Shown here: piece by piece, positions 51,611 through 62,457 of the stretch | How the letters are laid out: each line of letters opens with the position of its first letter | Numbering within the stretch: the stretch's first letter is position 1 | Origin: Bos javanicus | Taxonomy: Eukaryota > Chordata > Mammalia > Artiodactyla > Bovidae | Direction: 5' to 3' | Assembly: GCF_032452875.1 (NCBI RefSeq) | Contig: NW_026893858.1 | Location: 248,001-312,000 of the forward strand | DNA: 64,000 nucleotides | Made by a program: the position numbers and the translations under genes | The notes under the pieces: generated by a model | Seen by the model: the letters and a program-made list of their open reading frames with translations, nothing else | What the model was told of the DNA's origin: nothing | Databases searched by the model: none

Positions 51611-53970
51611 GGGCCTGCTGAGCTGCATGATTACTGTCTGCCCATCTGCTTGACAATTGCCAGCTGAGCTGCACGATTCCTGCCTGTCATCTGCTTGACA
51701 ATTGTCAGCTGTGCTGCGTAATTCCTGCCTGCTCAGCTGCTTGATTATTGCCAGCTGAGCAGCATGATTCCTCACACCTGAGTTCCATGATTATTGCCTG
51801 CTGACTGTTTGATTCGTGCCTACTCAGCTCTTTGTTTATTGCCTCCAGAGGCACATGATCAGTGTATGATAGCAAACATGATCAGTGCATGATCAGTCAC
51901 ATGATCAGCGCCATTAAGTCACGTGATCACTACATGATAGTCATGTGATCAGTCCATGCTCAGTCACGGTATCAGTGCATGATCAGCCACGTGATCAGTG
52001 CATGATCAGCCACGTGATCAGTGCATGATAGCCACGTGATCAGTGCATGATCAGCCACGTGATCAGTGCATGACAGCAATGTGATCAGTGCATGATTAGT
52101 CACGCGGATCAGTGCATGATCAGTCACGTGATGTGCATGATCAGCCACGTGATCAGTGCATGATCAGTCACGTGATCAGTGCATGATCAGTCACGTGACA
52201 GTACATGGTAGCTACGTGATCATTGCATGATCAGCCACTGAGTAGTGCATGATAGCCACGTGATCAGTGCATGATCAGTCACGTGATCAGTGCATGATCA
52301 GTCACGTGATCAGGCAGTAATGCGAAGGATATTGATCAGTGCATGATCAGCCACGTGATCAGTGCATGATAGCCACGTGATCAGTGCATGATCAGTCACG
52401 TGATCAGTGCATGATCAGTCACGTGATCAGTGCATGATAGTCACGTGATCATGCAGATGATCAGCCACGTGAGCAGCATGATAGCCACGTGATCAGTGCA
52501 TGATCAGCCACGTGATCAGTGCATGATCAACACGTGATCAGTGCATGATCAGCCACGTGATCAGTGCATGATCAGTCACGTGATCAGTGCATGTTCAGCC
52601 ACGTGATCAGTGCATGATAGCCACGATCAGTGCATGATCAGTCACGTGATCAGCATGATCAGTCATGATCAGTGCATGATCAGCCACGTGATCAGTGCAT
52701 GATCAGCCACATGATCAGTGCATGATCAATTACGTGATCAGTGCATGATCAGTCACGTGACAGTGCATGATAGCTACGTGATCAGTGCATGATCAGCCAC
52801 GTGATCAGTGCATGATCAGCCACGTGATCAGTGCATGATGAGCCACGTGATCAGTGCATGATCTGTCACGTGATCAGTGCATGATCATCCACGTGATCAG
52901 TGCATGAGCAGCCACGTGATCAGTGCATGACATAGACGTGATCAGTGCATGATCAGTCACGTGATCAGTGCATGAGAGCCACGTGATCAGTGCATGATCA
53001 GTCACGTGATCAGTGTGATCAGCCACGTGATCAGTGCATGATCAGCCACGTGATCAGTGCATGATCAATTACGTGATCAGTGCATGATCAGCCACGTGAC
53101 AGTACATGGTAGCTGCGTGACTGGCAGTTGATCAGCCACGTGATCAGTGCATGATAGCCACGTGATCAGTGCATGATAGCCACGTGATCAGTGCATGATC
53201 AGTCATGTGACAGTGCATGATCAGCCACGTGATCAGTGCATGATATCCACGTGATCAGTGCATGACAGCCACGTGATCAGTGCATGATAGCCACGTGATC
53301 AGTGCATGATCAGTCACGTGATACATGTGTGATCAGCCACGTGATCAGTGCATGATGAGCCACGTGATCAGTGCAGGATCAATTATGATCAGTGCATGAT
53401 CAGTCACGTGATCAGCATGGTTATTGCTATGATCGTGCATGATCAGCCACGTGAGCAGAGCATGATAGCCACGTGATCAGTGCATGATCAGTCACGTGAT
53501 CAGTACATGATCAGTCACGTGAACAGTGCATGATCATTTACGTGATCTTTGCATGATCAGTCACGTGACCAGTATATGGTAGCTACGTGATCATTCCATG
53601 ACGAGCCACGTGAGCAGTGCATGATACATGATGTGATGATGAGCACGTGAGCAGAGTATGATCAGCCACGTGATCAGTGCATGAGTGCCACGTGATCAGT
53701 GCATGATATGTCACGTGACAGTGTGTGATCAGCCACGTGAACAGTGCATGTTCAGCCACGTGATCAGTGCATGATAGCCACGTGATCAGTGCATGATCAG
53801 TTACGTGAGCAGTGTATGATCAGCCACGTGATCAGTGCATGGTCAGACACGTGAACAGTGTATGATCAGCCACGTGATCAGTGCATGATATCCAAGTGAT
53901 CAGTGCATGATCATCACGTGATCAGTGTATGATCAGCCACGTGAACAGTGCATGCTCAGTCACGTGATCT
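51611..53970. repeat. Unit 28, 2360 bp, with block D and off-consensus strings
   Basis: Island at 51611-51854 has full length with private changes (GCCCATCTGC, AATTGTCAGC). A 21-bp off-consensus string lies at 52313-52333 and another near 53114-53131 (GCGTGACTGGCAGTTG). Block D at 53378-53755 contains a damaged start (CATGGTTATTGCTATG) and GATACATGATGTGATGATGAG near its middle. Confidence 0.7.
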
Positions 53971-54146
53971 GGGCCTGCTGAGCTGCGTGATTACTGTCTG
54001 CTCATCTGCTTGACAATTGCCAGCTGAGCTGCACGATTCCTGCCTGTCATCTGCTTGACAATTGCCAGCTGTGCTGCGAATTCCTGCCTGCTCAGCTGCT
54101 TGATTACAGCTGAGCAGCATGATTCTCACACCTGAGTTCCATGATT
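53971..54146. repeat. Island 29, truncated
   Basis: The first 176 bp follow the island pattern with small losses (GCGAATTCC, GATTACAGCTG, GATTCTCACACC). After TTCCATGATT the standard sub-units 9 and 10 and the TCCAGAGGCAC exit are gone. The last third of the island is replaced by the string described in the next entry. Confidence 0.75.
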
Positions 54147-54209
54147 GTGCATATGATAGTAATATCAGATTGCATGATTGCTGCAGGATATGCGATGATA
54201 TGTGACACA
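54147..54209. repeat. Replacement sequence after truncated island 29
   Basis: About 63 bp containing ATATGATAGTAATATCAG, TTGCATGATTGCTGCAGG and ATGCGATGATATGTG stand where the island end should be, with a similar length. No other place in the window has it. The standard tail is also missing; CATGATCAGTCATGATCAG follows. It could be a heavily mutated island end, a recombination junction or poor consensus sequence. Confidence 0.5.
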
Positions 54210-55340
54210 TGATCAGTGCATGATCAGTCATGATCAGTCACGATCAGTGCATGATCAGTCATGATCAGTGCATGATCAGCCACGTGATCAGTGCATGGTC
54301 AGCCACGTGATCAGTCCATGATCAGCCGTGATCAGTGCATGATCAGCACGTGATCAGTGCATGATCAGTCACGTGATCAGCATGATCAGGCACGTGATCA
54401 GTGCATGATCAGCCATGATCAGTGCATGATAGCCACGTGATCAGTGCATGATCAGTCACCTGATCGGTGTATGATCAGTCACGTGACCTGCACATGGTAG
54501 CTACATGATCATTGCATGATCAGCCACGAGTAGTGCATGATAGCCACGTGATCAGTGCATGATCAGCCACGTGATCAGTGCATGATCAGTCATGTGATCA
54601 GTGCATGACCAGGCACGCATCAGTGCATGATAGCCACGTGATCAGTGCATGATAGCCACGTGATCAGTGCATGATCAGCCACGTGATCAGTGCATGATCA
54701 GTCACGTGATCAGTGCATGATCAGCCACGTGATCAGTGCATGATCAATTGATGTGATCAGTGCATGATCAGTCACGTGATCAGTGCATGGTAGCCACGTG
54801 ATCAGTGTATGACCAGCCACGTGATCAGTGCATGATAGCCACGTGATCAGTGCATGATCAGTCACGTGATCGCATGATCAGCCACGTGATCAGTGCATGA
54901 TCATTTACGTGATCTGCATGATCAGTCACGTGACCAGTACAAGCATGGCAGCTGTGATCAGTGCATGATCAGCCACGTGATCAGTGCATGATAGCCACGT
55001 GATCAGTGCATGATCAGTCACGTGATCAGTGCATGATCAGCCACGTGATCAGTGCATGATCAGCCACGTGATCAGTGCATGATCAGTCACGTGACAGTGC
55101 ATGATAGCGTGATCAGTGCATGATCAGCCACGTGATCAGTGCATGATAGCCACGTGATCAGTGCATGATCAGTTACGTGAGCAGTGTATGATCAGCCACG
55201 TGATCAGTGCATGGTCAGACACGTGAACAGTGTATGATCAGCCACGTGATCAGTGCATGATAGCCACGTGATCAGTGCATGATCATCACGTGATCAGTGG
55301 TGATCAGCACACGTGAACAGTGCATGAGTCACGTGATCTG
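54210..55340. repeat. Remainder of unit 29 (unit length about 1370 bp)
   Basis: Irregular bulk with repeated loss of GTG from CACGTGATC (giving CACGATC or CATGATC). A degraded CACCTGATCGG marker is near 54459. A lone D-like ATCATTTACGTGATCTGCATG occurs near 54900 without the rest of block D. The flank before the next island is broken (GTGGTGATCAGCACACG near 55298). Confidence 0.65.
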
Positions 55341-58076
55341 CCTGCTGAGCTGCGTGATTACTGTCTGCTCATCTGCTTGACATTGCCAGCTGAGCTGCAC
55401 GATTCCTGCCTGTCATCTGCTTGACAATTGCCAGCTGTGCTGCGAATCCTGCCTGCTCAGCTGCTTGATTATTGCCAGCTGAGCAGCATGATTCCTCACA
55501 CCTGAGTTCCATGATTATTGCCTGCTGACTGTTTGATTCGTGCCTACTCAGCTCTTTGTTTATTGCCTCCAGAGGCACATGATCAGTGTATGATAGCAAA
55601 CATGATCAGTGCATGATCAGTCACATGATCAGCGCCATTAAGTCACGTGATCACTACATGATAGTCATGTGATCAGTCCATGCTCAGTCACTTGCATCAG
55701 TGCATGATCAGCCACGTGATCAGTGCATGATCAGCCACGTGATCAGTGCATGACAGCATGTGATCAGTGCATGATTAGTCACGTGATCAGTGCATGATCA
55801 GTCTCGTGATCAGTGCATGATAGCTACGTGATCAGTGCATGATCAGTCACCTGATGGGTGTATGATCAGTCACGTGACCTGTACATGTATACATGATCAT
55901 TGCATGATCAGCCACGAGTAGTGCATGATAGCCACGTGATCAGTGCATGATCAGTCATGTGATCAGTGCATGACAGTCACGTGATCAGTGCATGATCAGC
56001 CACGTGATCAGTGCATGATAGCCACGTGATCAGTGCATGATCAGTCACGTGATCAGTGCATGATCAGTCACGTGATCAGTGCATGATCAGCCACGTGATC
56101 AGTGCATGATAGCCACGTGATCAGTGCATGATCAGCCACGTGATCAGTACATGATAGCCACGTGATCAGTGCATGATCAGTCATGATCAGTGCATGATCA
56201 GCCACGTGATCAGTGCATGATCAGCCACGTGATCAGTGCATGATCAATTACGTGATCAGTGCATGATCAGTCACGACCAGTACATGTAGCTACGTGATCA
56301 GTGCATGATCAGCCACGTGATCAGTGCATGATAGCCACGTGATCAGTGCATGATCACGTGATCAGCATGATCAGCCACGTGATCAGTGCATGATCAGTCA
56401 CGTGATCAGTGCATGATCAGTCACGTGATCAGTGCATGATCAGTCACGTGATCAGTGCATGATCAGCCACGTGATCAGTGCATGATAGCCACGTGATCAG
56501 TGCATGATCAGTCACGTGATCAGTGCATGATCAGTCACGTGATCAGTGCATGGTAGCTGCTGATCATGCATGATCAGCCACGTGATCAGTGCATGATAGC
56601 CACGTGATCAGTGCATGATCAGCCACGTGATCAGTGCATGATCAGTACGTGATCAGTGCATGATCAGTCACGTGATCAGTGCATGATCAGCCACGTGATC
56701 AGTGCATGATCAGCCACGTGATCAGTGCATGAGACCACGGGATCAGTGCATGATCAGTCACGTGATCAGTGCATGATCAGTCACGTGATCAGTGCGATCA
56801 GTCACGTGATCAGTGCATGATCAGCCACGCGATCAGTGCATGATCAGTCACGTGATCAGTGCATGATCAGTCACGTGATCAGTACATGGTAGCCACGTGA
56901 TCATTGCATGATCAGCCACGTGAGCAGTTCATGATAGCACGTGATCAGTGCATGAGCCACGTGATCAGTGCATGATCAGTCACGTGATCAGTGTATGATC
57001 AGCCACGTGATCAGTGCATGATCAGTCATGTGATCAGTGCATGATATCGACGTGATTAGTGCATGATCAGTCACTGATCAGTGCATGATCAGCCACGTGA
57101 TCAGTGCATGATCAGTCATGTGATCATGTATGACCAGCACGGATCAGTGCATGATCAGCCACGTGATCAGTGCATGATCAGCCACGTGATCAGTGCATGA
57201 TCAGTCACGTGATCAGTACATGGTAGCTACGTGATCATTGCATGATCAGCCACGTGATCAGTGCATGATAGCCACGTGATCAGTGCATGATAGCCATGAT
57301 CAGTGCATGATCAGTCACGTGATCAGTGCATGATCAGCCACGTGATCAGTGCATGATATCCACGTGATCAGTGCATGACAGCCATGATCAGTGCATGAGA
57401 GCCACGTGATCAGTGCATGATCAGTCACGTGATACATGTGATCAGCCACGTGATCAGTGCATGATGAGCCACGTGATCAGTGCATGATCAATTACGTGAT
57501 CAGTGCATGATCAGTCACGTGACCAGTACATGGCTACATGATCGTGCATGATCAGCCACGTGAGCAGTGCATGATAGCCACGTGATCAGTGCATGATCAG
57601 TCACGTGATCAGTACATGATCAGTCACGTGAACAGTGCATGATCATTTATGTGATCTGTGCATGATCAGTCACGTGACCAGTATATGGTTGCATGTGATC
57701 AGTGCATGATCAGCCACGTGAGCAGTGCATGATAGCCATGTGATGTGTGCATGAGTTACGTGAGCAGAGTATGATCAGCCACGTGATCAGTGCATGACTG
57801 CTACGTGATCAGTTCATGATATGTCACGTGACAGGTGTGTGATCAGCCACGTGAACAGTGCATGTTCAGCCACGTGATCAGTGATAGCCACGTGATCAGT
57901 GCATGATCAGTTACGTGAGCAGTGCGATCAGCCACGTGATCAGTGCATGGTCAGACACGTGAACAGTGTATGATCAGCCACGTGATCAGTGCATGATATC
58001 CGTGATCAGTGCATGATCATCACGTGATCAGTGTATGATCAGCCACGTGAACAGTGCATGCTCAGTCACGTGATCT
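55341..58076. repeat. Unit 30, 2736 bp, with block D
   Basis: Island at 55341-55578 has lost the GGG of its lead and single bases inside (TTGACATTGCC, GCGAATCCTGCC). The tail is present but its end reads CACTTGCATCAG. CACCTGATGGG is near 55848. Block D at 57487-57869 is degraded (ACATGGCTACATGATCGTGC) and ends 207 bp before the next island. No other unit in the window has this length. Confidence 0.7.
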
Positions 58077-59520
58077 GGCCTGCTGAGCTGCGTGATTACT
58101 GTCTGCTCATCTGCTTGACAATTGCCAGCTGAGCTGCACGATTCCTGCCTGTCATCTGCTTGACAATTGCCAGCTGTGCTGCGTAATTCCTGCCTGCTCA
58201 GCTGCTTGATTATTGCCAGCTGAGCAGCATGATTCTCACACCTGTGTTCCATGATTATTGCCTGCTGACTGTTTGATTCGTGCCTACTCAGCTCTTTGTT
58301 TATTGCCTCCAGAGGCACATGATCAGTGTATGATAGCAAACATGATCAGCGCATGATCAGTCACATGATCAGCGCCATTAAGTCACGTGATCACTACATG
58401 ATAGTCATGTGATCAGTCCATGCTCAGTCACGGTATCAGTGCATGATCAGCCACGTGATCAGTGCATGATAGCCACGTGATCATTGCATGATCAGCCACG
58501 TGATCAGTCCATGATCAGCCAGGTGATCAGTGAATGACTGCCACGTGATCAGTTCATGATTAGTCACGTGATCAGTGCATGACCAGGCAGGTGATCAGCA
58601 TATGATCAGCCACGTGATCAGTGCATGATAGCCACGTGATCAGTGCATGATCAGCCACGTGATCAGTGCGATCAGTCACGTGACAGTACATGGTAGCCAC
58701 ATGATCATTGCATGATCAGCCACGTGAGTAGTGCATGATAGCCACGTGATCAGTGCATGATCAGTCACGTGATCATGATCAGTCATGTGATCAGTGCATG
58801 ATCAGGCACGATCAGCATGATCAGCCATGATCAGTGCATGATAGCCACGTGATCAGTGCATGATCACGATCAGTGCATGATCAGTTACGTGATCAGTGCA
58901 TGATCAGCCACGTGATCAGTGCATGATCAATACGTGATCAGTGCATGATCAGTCACGTGACCAGTACATGGTAGCCATGATCAGTGCATGATCAGCCACG
59001 TGATCAGTGCATGATAGCCACGTGATCAGTGCATGATCAGTCACGTGATCAGTGCATGATCAGCCGTGATCAGTGCATGATCAGTTACGTGATCAGTGCA
59101 TGATCAGTCACGTGACCAGTACATGGTAGCTACGTGATCAGTGCATGACAGCCACGTGACAGTGCATGATAGCCACGTGATCAGTGCATGATCAGTCACG
59201 TGATCAGTGCATGATCAGTCCACGTGATCAGTGCATGATCAGCCACGTGATCAGTGCATGATCAGTCACGTGACAGTGCATGATCAGCCACGTGATCAGT
59301 GCATGATCAGCCACGTGATCAGTGCATGATAGCCACGTGATCAGTGCATGATCAGTTACGTGAGCAGTGTATGATCAGCCACGTGATCAGTGCATGGTCA
59401 GACACGAACAGTGTATGATCAGCCACGTGATCAGTGCATGATAGCCACGTGATCAGTGCATGATCATCACGTGATCAGTGTATGATCAGCCACGTGAACA
59501 GTGCATCAGTCACGTGATCT
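58077..59520. repeat. Unit 31, 1444 bp, no block D
   Basis: Island at 58077-58318 has two Gs instead of three in the lead, GATTCTCACACC and a private CACCTGTGTTCC. Bulk is irregular (GATCAGGCACGATCAGCATG near 58799). It corresponds in position and type to unit 17. Confidence 0.7.
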
Positions 59521-60806
59521 GGGCCTGCTGAGCTGCGTGATTACTGTCTGCTCATCTGCTTGACAATTGCCAGCTGAGCTGCACGATTCCTGCCTGTCAT
59601 CTGCTTGACAATTGCCAGCTGTGCTGTAATTCCTGCCTGCTCAGCTGCTTGATTATTGCCAGCTGAGCAGCATGATTCCTCACAGCTGAGTTCCATGATT
59701 ATTGCTGCTGACTGTTTGATTCGTGCCTACTCAGCTCTTTGTTTATTGTCCAGAGGCACATGATCGTATGATAGCAAACATGATCAGTGCATGATCAGTC
59801 ACATGATCAGCGCCATTAAGTCACGTGATCACTACATGATAGTCATGTGATCAGTCCATGCTCAGTCACGGTGATCAGTGCATGATCAGCCACGTGATCA
59901 GTGCATGATCAGCCAGGTGATCAGTGCATGATAGCATGTGATCAGTGCATGATCAGTCACGTGATCAGTGCATGATCAGTCACGTGATCAGTGCATGATC
60001 AGCCACGTGATCAGTGCATGATCAGTCACCTGATGGGTGTATGATCAGTCACTGACCTGTACATGGTAGCTACGTGATCATTGCATGATCAGCCACGTGA
60101 TCAGTGCATGATAGCCACGTGATCAGTGCATGATCAGTCACGTGATCAGTGCATGATCAGGCATGATCAGTGCATGACAGCCACGTGATCAGTGCATGAT
60201 AGCCACGTGATCAGTGCATGATCAGTCACGTGATCAGTGCATGATCAGTCACGTGATCAGTGCATGATCAGCCACGTGATCAGTGCATGATAGCCACGTG
60301 ATCAGTGCATGATCAGCCACGTGATCAGTGCATGATAGCTACGTGATCAGTGCATGATCAGCCACGTGATCAGTGCATGATAGCCACGATCAGTGCATGA
60401 TCAGTCACGTGATCAGCATGATCAGCCACGTGATCAGTGCATGATCAATTGATGTGAGCATTGCGTAATGATCAGTCACGTGATCAGTGCATGATCAGCC
60501 ACGTGATCAGTGCATGATCAGCCACGTGATCAGTGCATGATCAGCCACGTGATCAGTGCATGATCAGCCACGTGATCAGTGCATGATCAGCCACGTGATC
60601 AGTGCATGATCAGCCACGTGATCAGTGCATGATCAGTTACGTGAGCAGTGCATGATCAGCCACGTGATCAGTGCATGGTCAGACACGTGAATAGTGCATG
60701 ATCAGCCACGTGATCAGTGCATGATATCCAAGTGATCAGTGCATGATCATCACGTGATCAGTGTATGATCAGCCACGTGAACAGTGCATGCTCAGTCACG
60801 TGATCT
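59521..60806. repeat. Unit 32, 1286 bp, no block D
   Basis: Island at 59521-59759 with the CACAGCTGAG allele and small losses (GCTGTAATTCC, TTATTGCTGCTG, TTATTGTCCAG). CACCTGATGGG near 60028. An off-consensus string GATGTGAGCATTGCGTAATG lies near 60451. Length is within 3 bp of unit 18. Confidence 0.7.
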
Positions 60807-62457
60807 GGGCCTGCTGAGCTGCGTGATTACTGTCTGCTCATCTGCTTGACATTGCCAGCTGAGCTGCACGATTCCTGCCTGTCATCTGCTTGACAATTGC
60901 CAGCTGTGCTGCATTCCTGCCTGCTCAGCTGCTTGATTATTGCCAGCTGAGCAGCATGATTCCTCACAGCTGAGTTCCATGATTATTGCCTGCTGACTGT
61001 TTGATTCGTGCCTACTCAGCTCTTTGTTTATTGCCTCCAGAGGCACATGATCAGTGTATGATAGCAAACATGATGCATGATCAGTCACATGATCAGCGCC
61101 ATTAAGTCACGTGATCACTACATGATAGTCATGTGATCAGTCCATGCTCAGTCATGTATCAGCATGATCAGCCACGTGATCAGTGCATGATCTGTCACAA
61201 TTCAGTGTATGATCATCCACGTGATCAGTGCATGGGCAGTCATGTGATCAGTGCATGATATAGACGTGATCAGTGCATGATCAGTCACGTGATCAGTGCA
61301 TGATAGCCACGTGATCAGTGCATGATCAGTCACGTGATCATGCATGATCAGCCACGTGATCAGTGCATGATAGCCACGCGATCAGTGCATGATCAGCCAC
61401 GTGATCAGTGCATGATCAGTCACGTGACTACATGGTAGCTACGTGATCAGTGCATGATCAGCCACGTGATCAGTGCATGATAGCCACGTGATCAGTGCAT
61501 GATCAGCCACGTGATCAGTGCATGATCAGTCATGTGATCAGTGCATGATCAGCCATGTGATCAGTGCATGATAGCCACGTGATCAGTGCATGATCAGCCA
61601 CGTGATCAGTGCATGATAGCCACGTGATGTGCATGAGTCACGTGATCAGTGCATGATCAGCCACGTGATCAGTGCATGATGCCACGTGATCAGTGCATGA
61701 TCAGTCACGTGATAGTGTGATCAGCCACGTGATCAGTGCATGATCAGCCACGTGATCAGTGCATGATAGCCACGTGATCAGTGCATGATCAGTCACGTGA
61801 TCAGTGCATGATCAGCCACGGATCAGTGCATGATCAGCCACGTGATCAGTGCATGATCAATTACGTGATCAGTGCATGATCAGTCACGTGACCAGTACAT
61901 GGTTGCTACGTGATCGCTGCATGATCAGCCACGTGAGCAGAGCATGATAGCCACGTGATCAGTGCATGATCAGTCACGTGATCAGTACATGATCAGTCAC
62001 GTGAACAGTGCATGATCATTTACGTGATCTGTGCATGATCAGTCACGTGACCAGTATATGGTAGCTAGTGATCATTCCATGACGAACCACGTGAGCAGTG
62101 CATGATAGCCACGTGATGTGTGCATGAGTTACGTGAGCAGAGTATGATCAGCCACGTGATCAGTGCATGAGTGCCACGTGATCAGTGCATGATATGTCAC
62201 GGGACAGGTGTGTGATCAGCCACGTGAACAGTGCATGTTCAGCCACGTGATCAGTGCATGATAGCCACGTGATCAGTGCATGATCAGTTACGTGAGCAGT
62301 GTATGATCAGCCACGTGATCAGTGCATGGTCAGACACGTGAACAGTGTATGATCAGCCACGTGATCAGTGCATGATATCCAAGTGATCAGTGCATGATCA
62401 TCACGTGATCAGTGTATGATCAGCCACGTGAACAGTGCATGCTCAGTCACGTGATCT
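60807..62457. repeat. Unit 33, 1651 bp, with block D
   Basis: Island at 60807-61046, CACAGCTGAG allele, with TTGACATTGCC and GCTGCATTCC losses. The tail ends in CAGTCATGTATCAGC. CTGTCACAATTCAG near 61191 is the damaged form of the class marker. Block D at 61856-62242 is intact apart from GATCGCTGC and GACGAACC. It matches units 19 and 24. Confidence 0.7.

Noticed and set aside
53956..54231. 91-codon minus-strand frame over the aberrant island
   Set aside because: It is produced by the frame shift and the replaced island end; there is no start context or family similarity, and the encoded peptide is the island repeat read in a mixture of frames.
58028..58339. 103-codon frame, the longest in the window
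   Set aside because: A 1-bp loss in GATTCTCACACC joins two repeat frames. The same effect is seen at 62443-62721. Not a gene.
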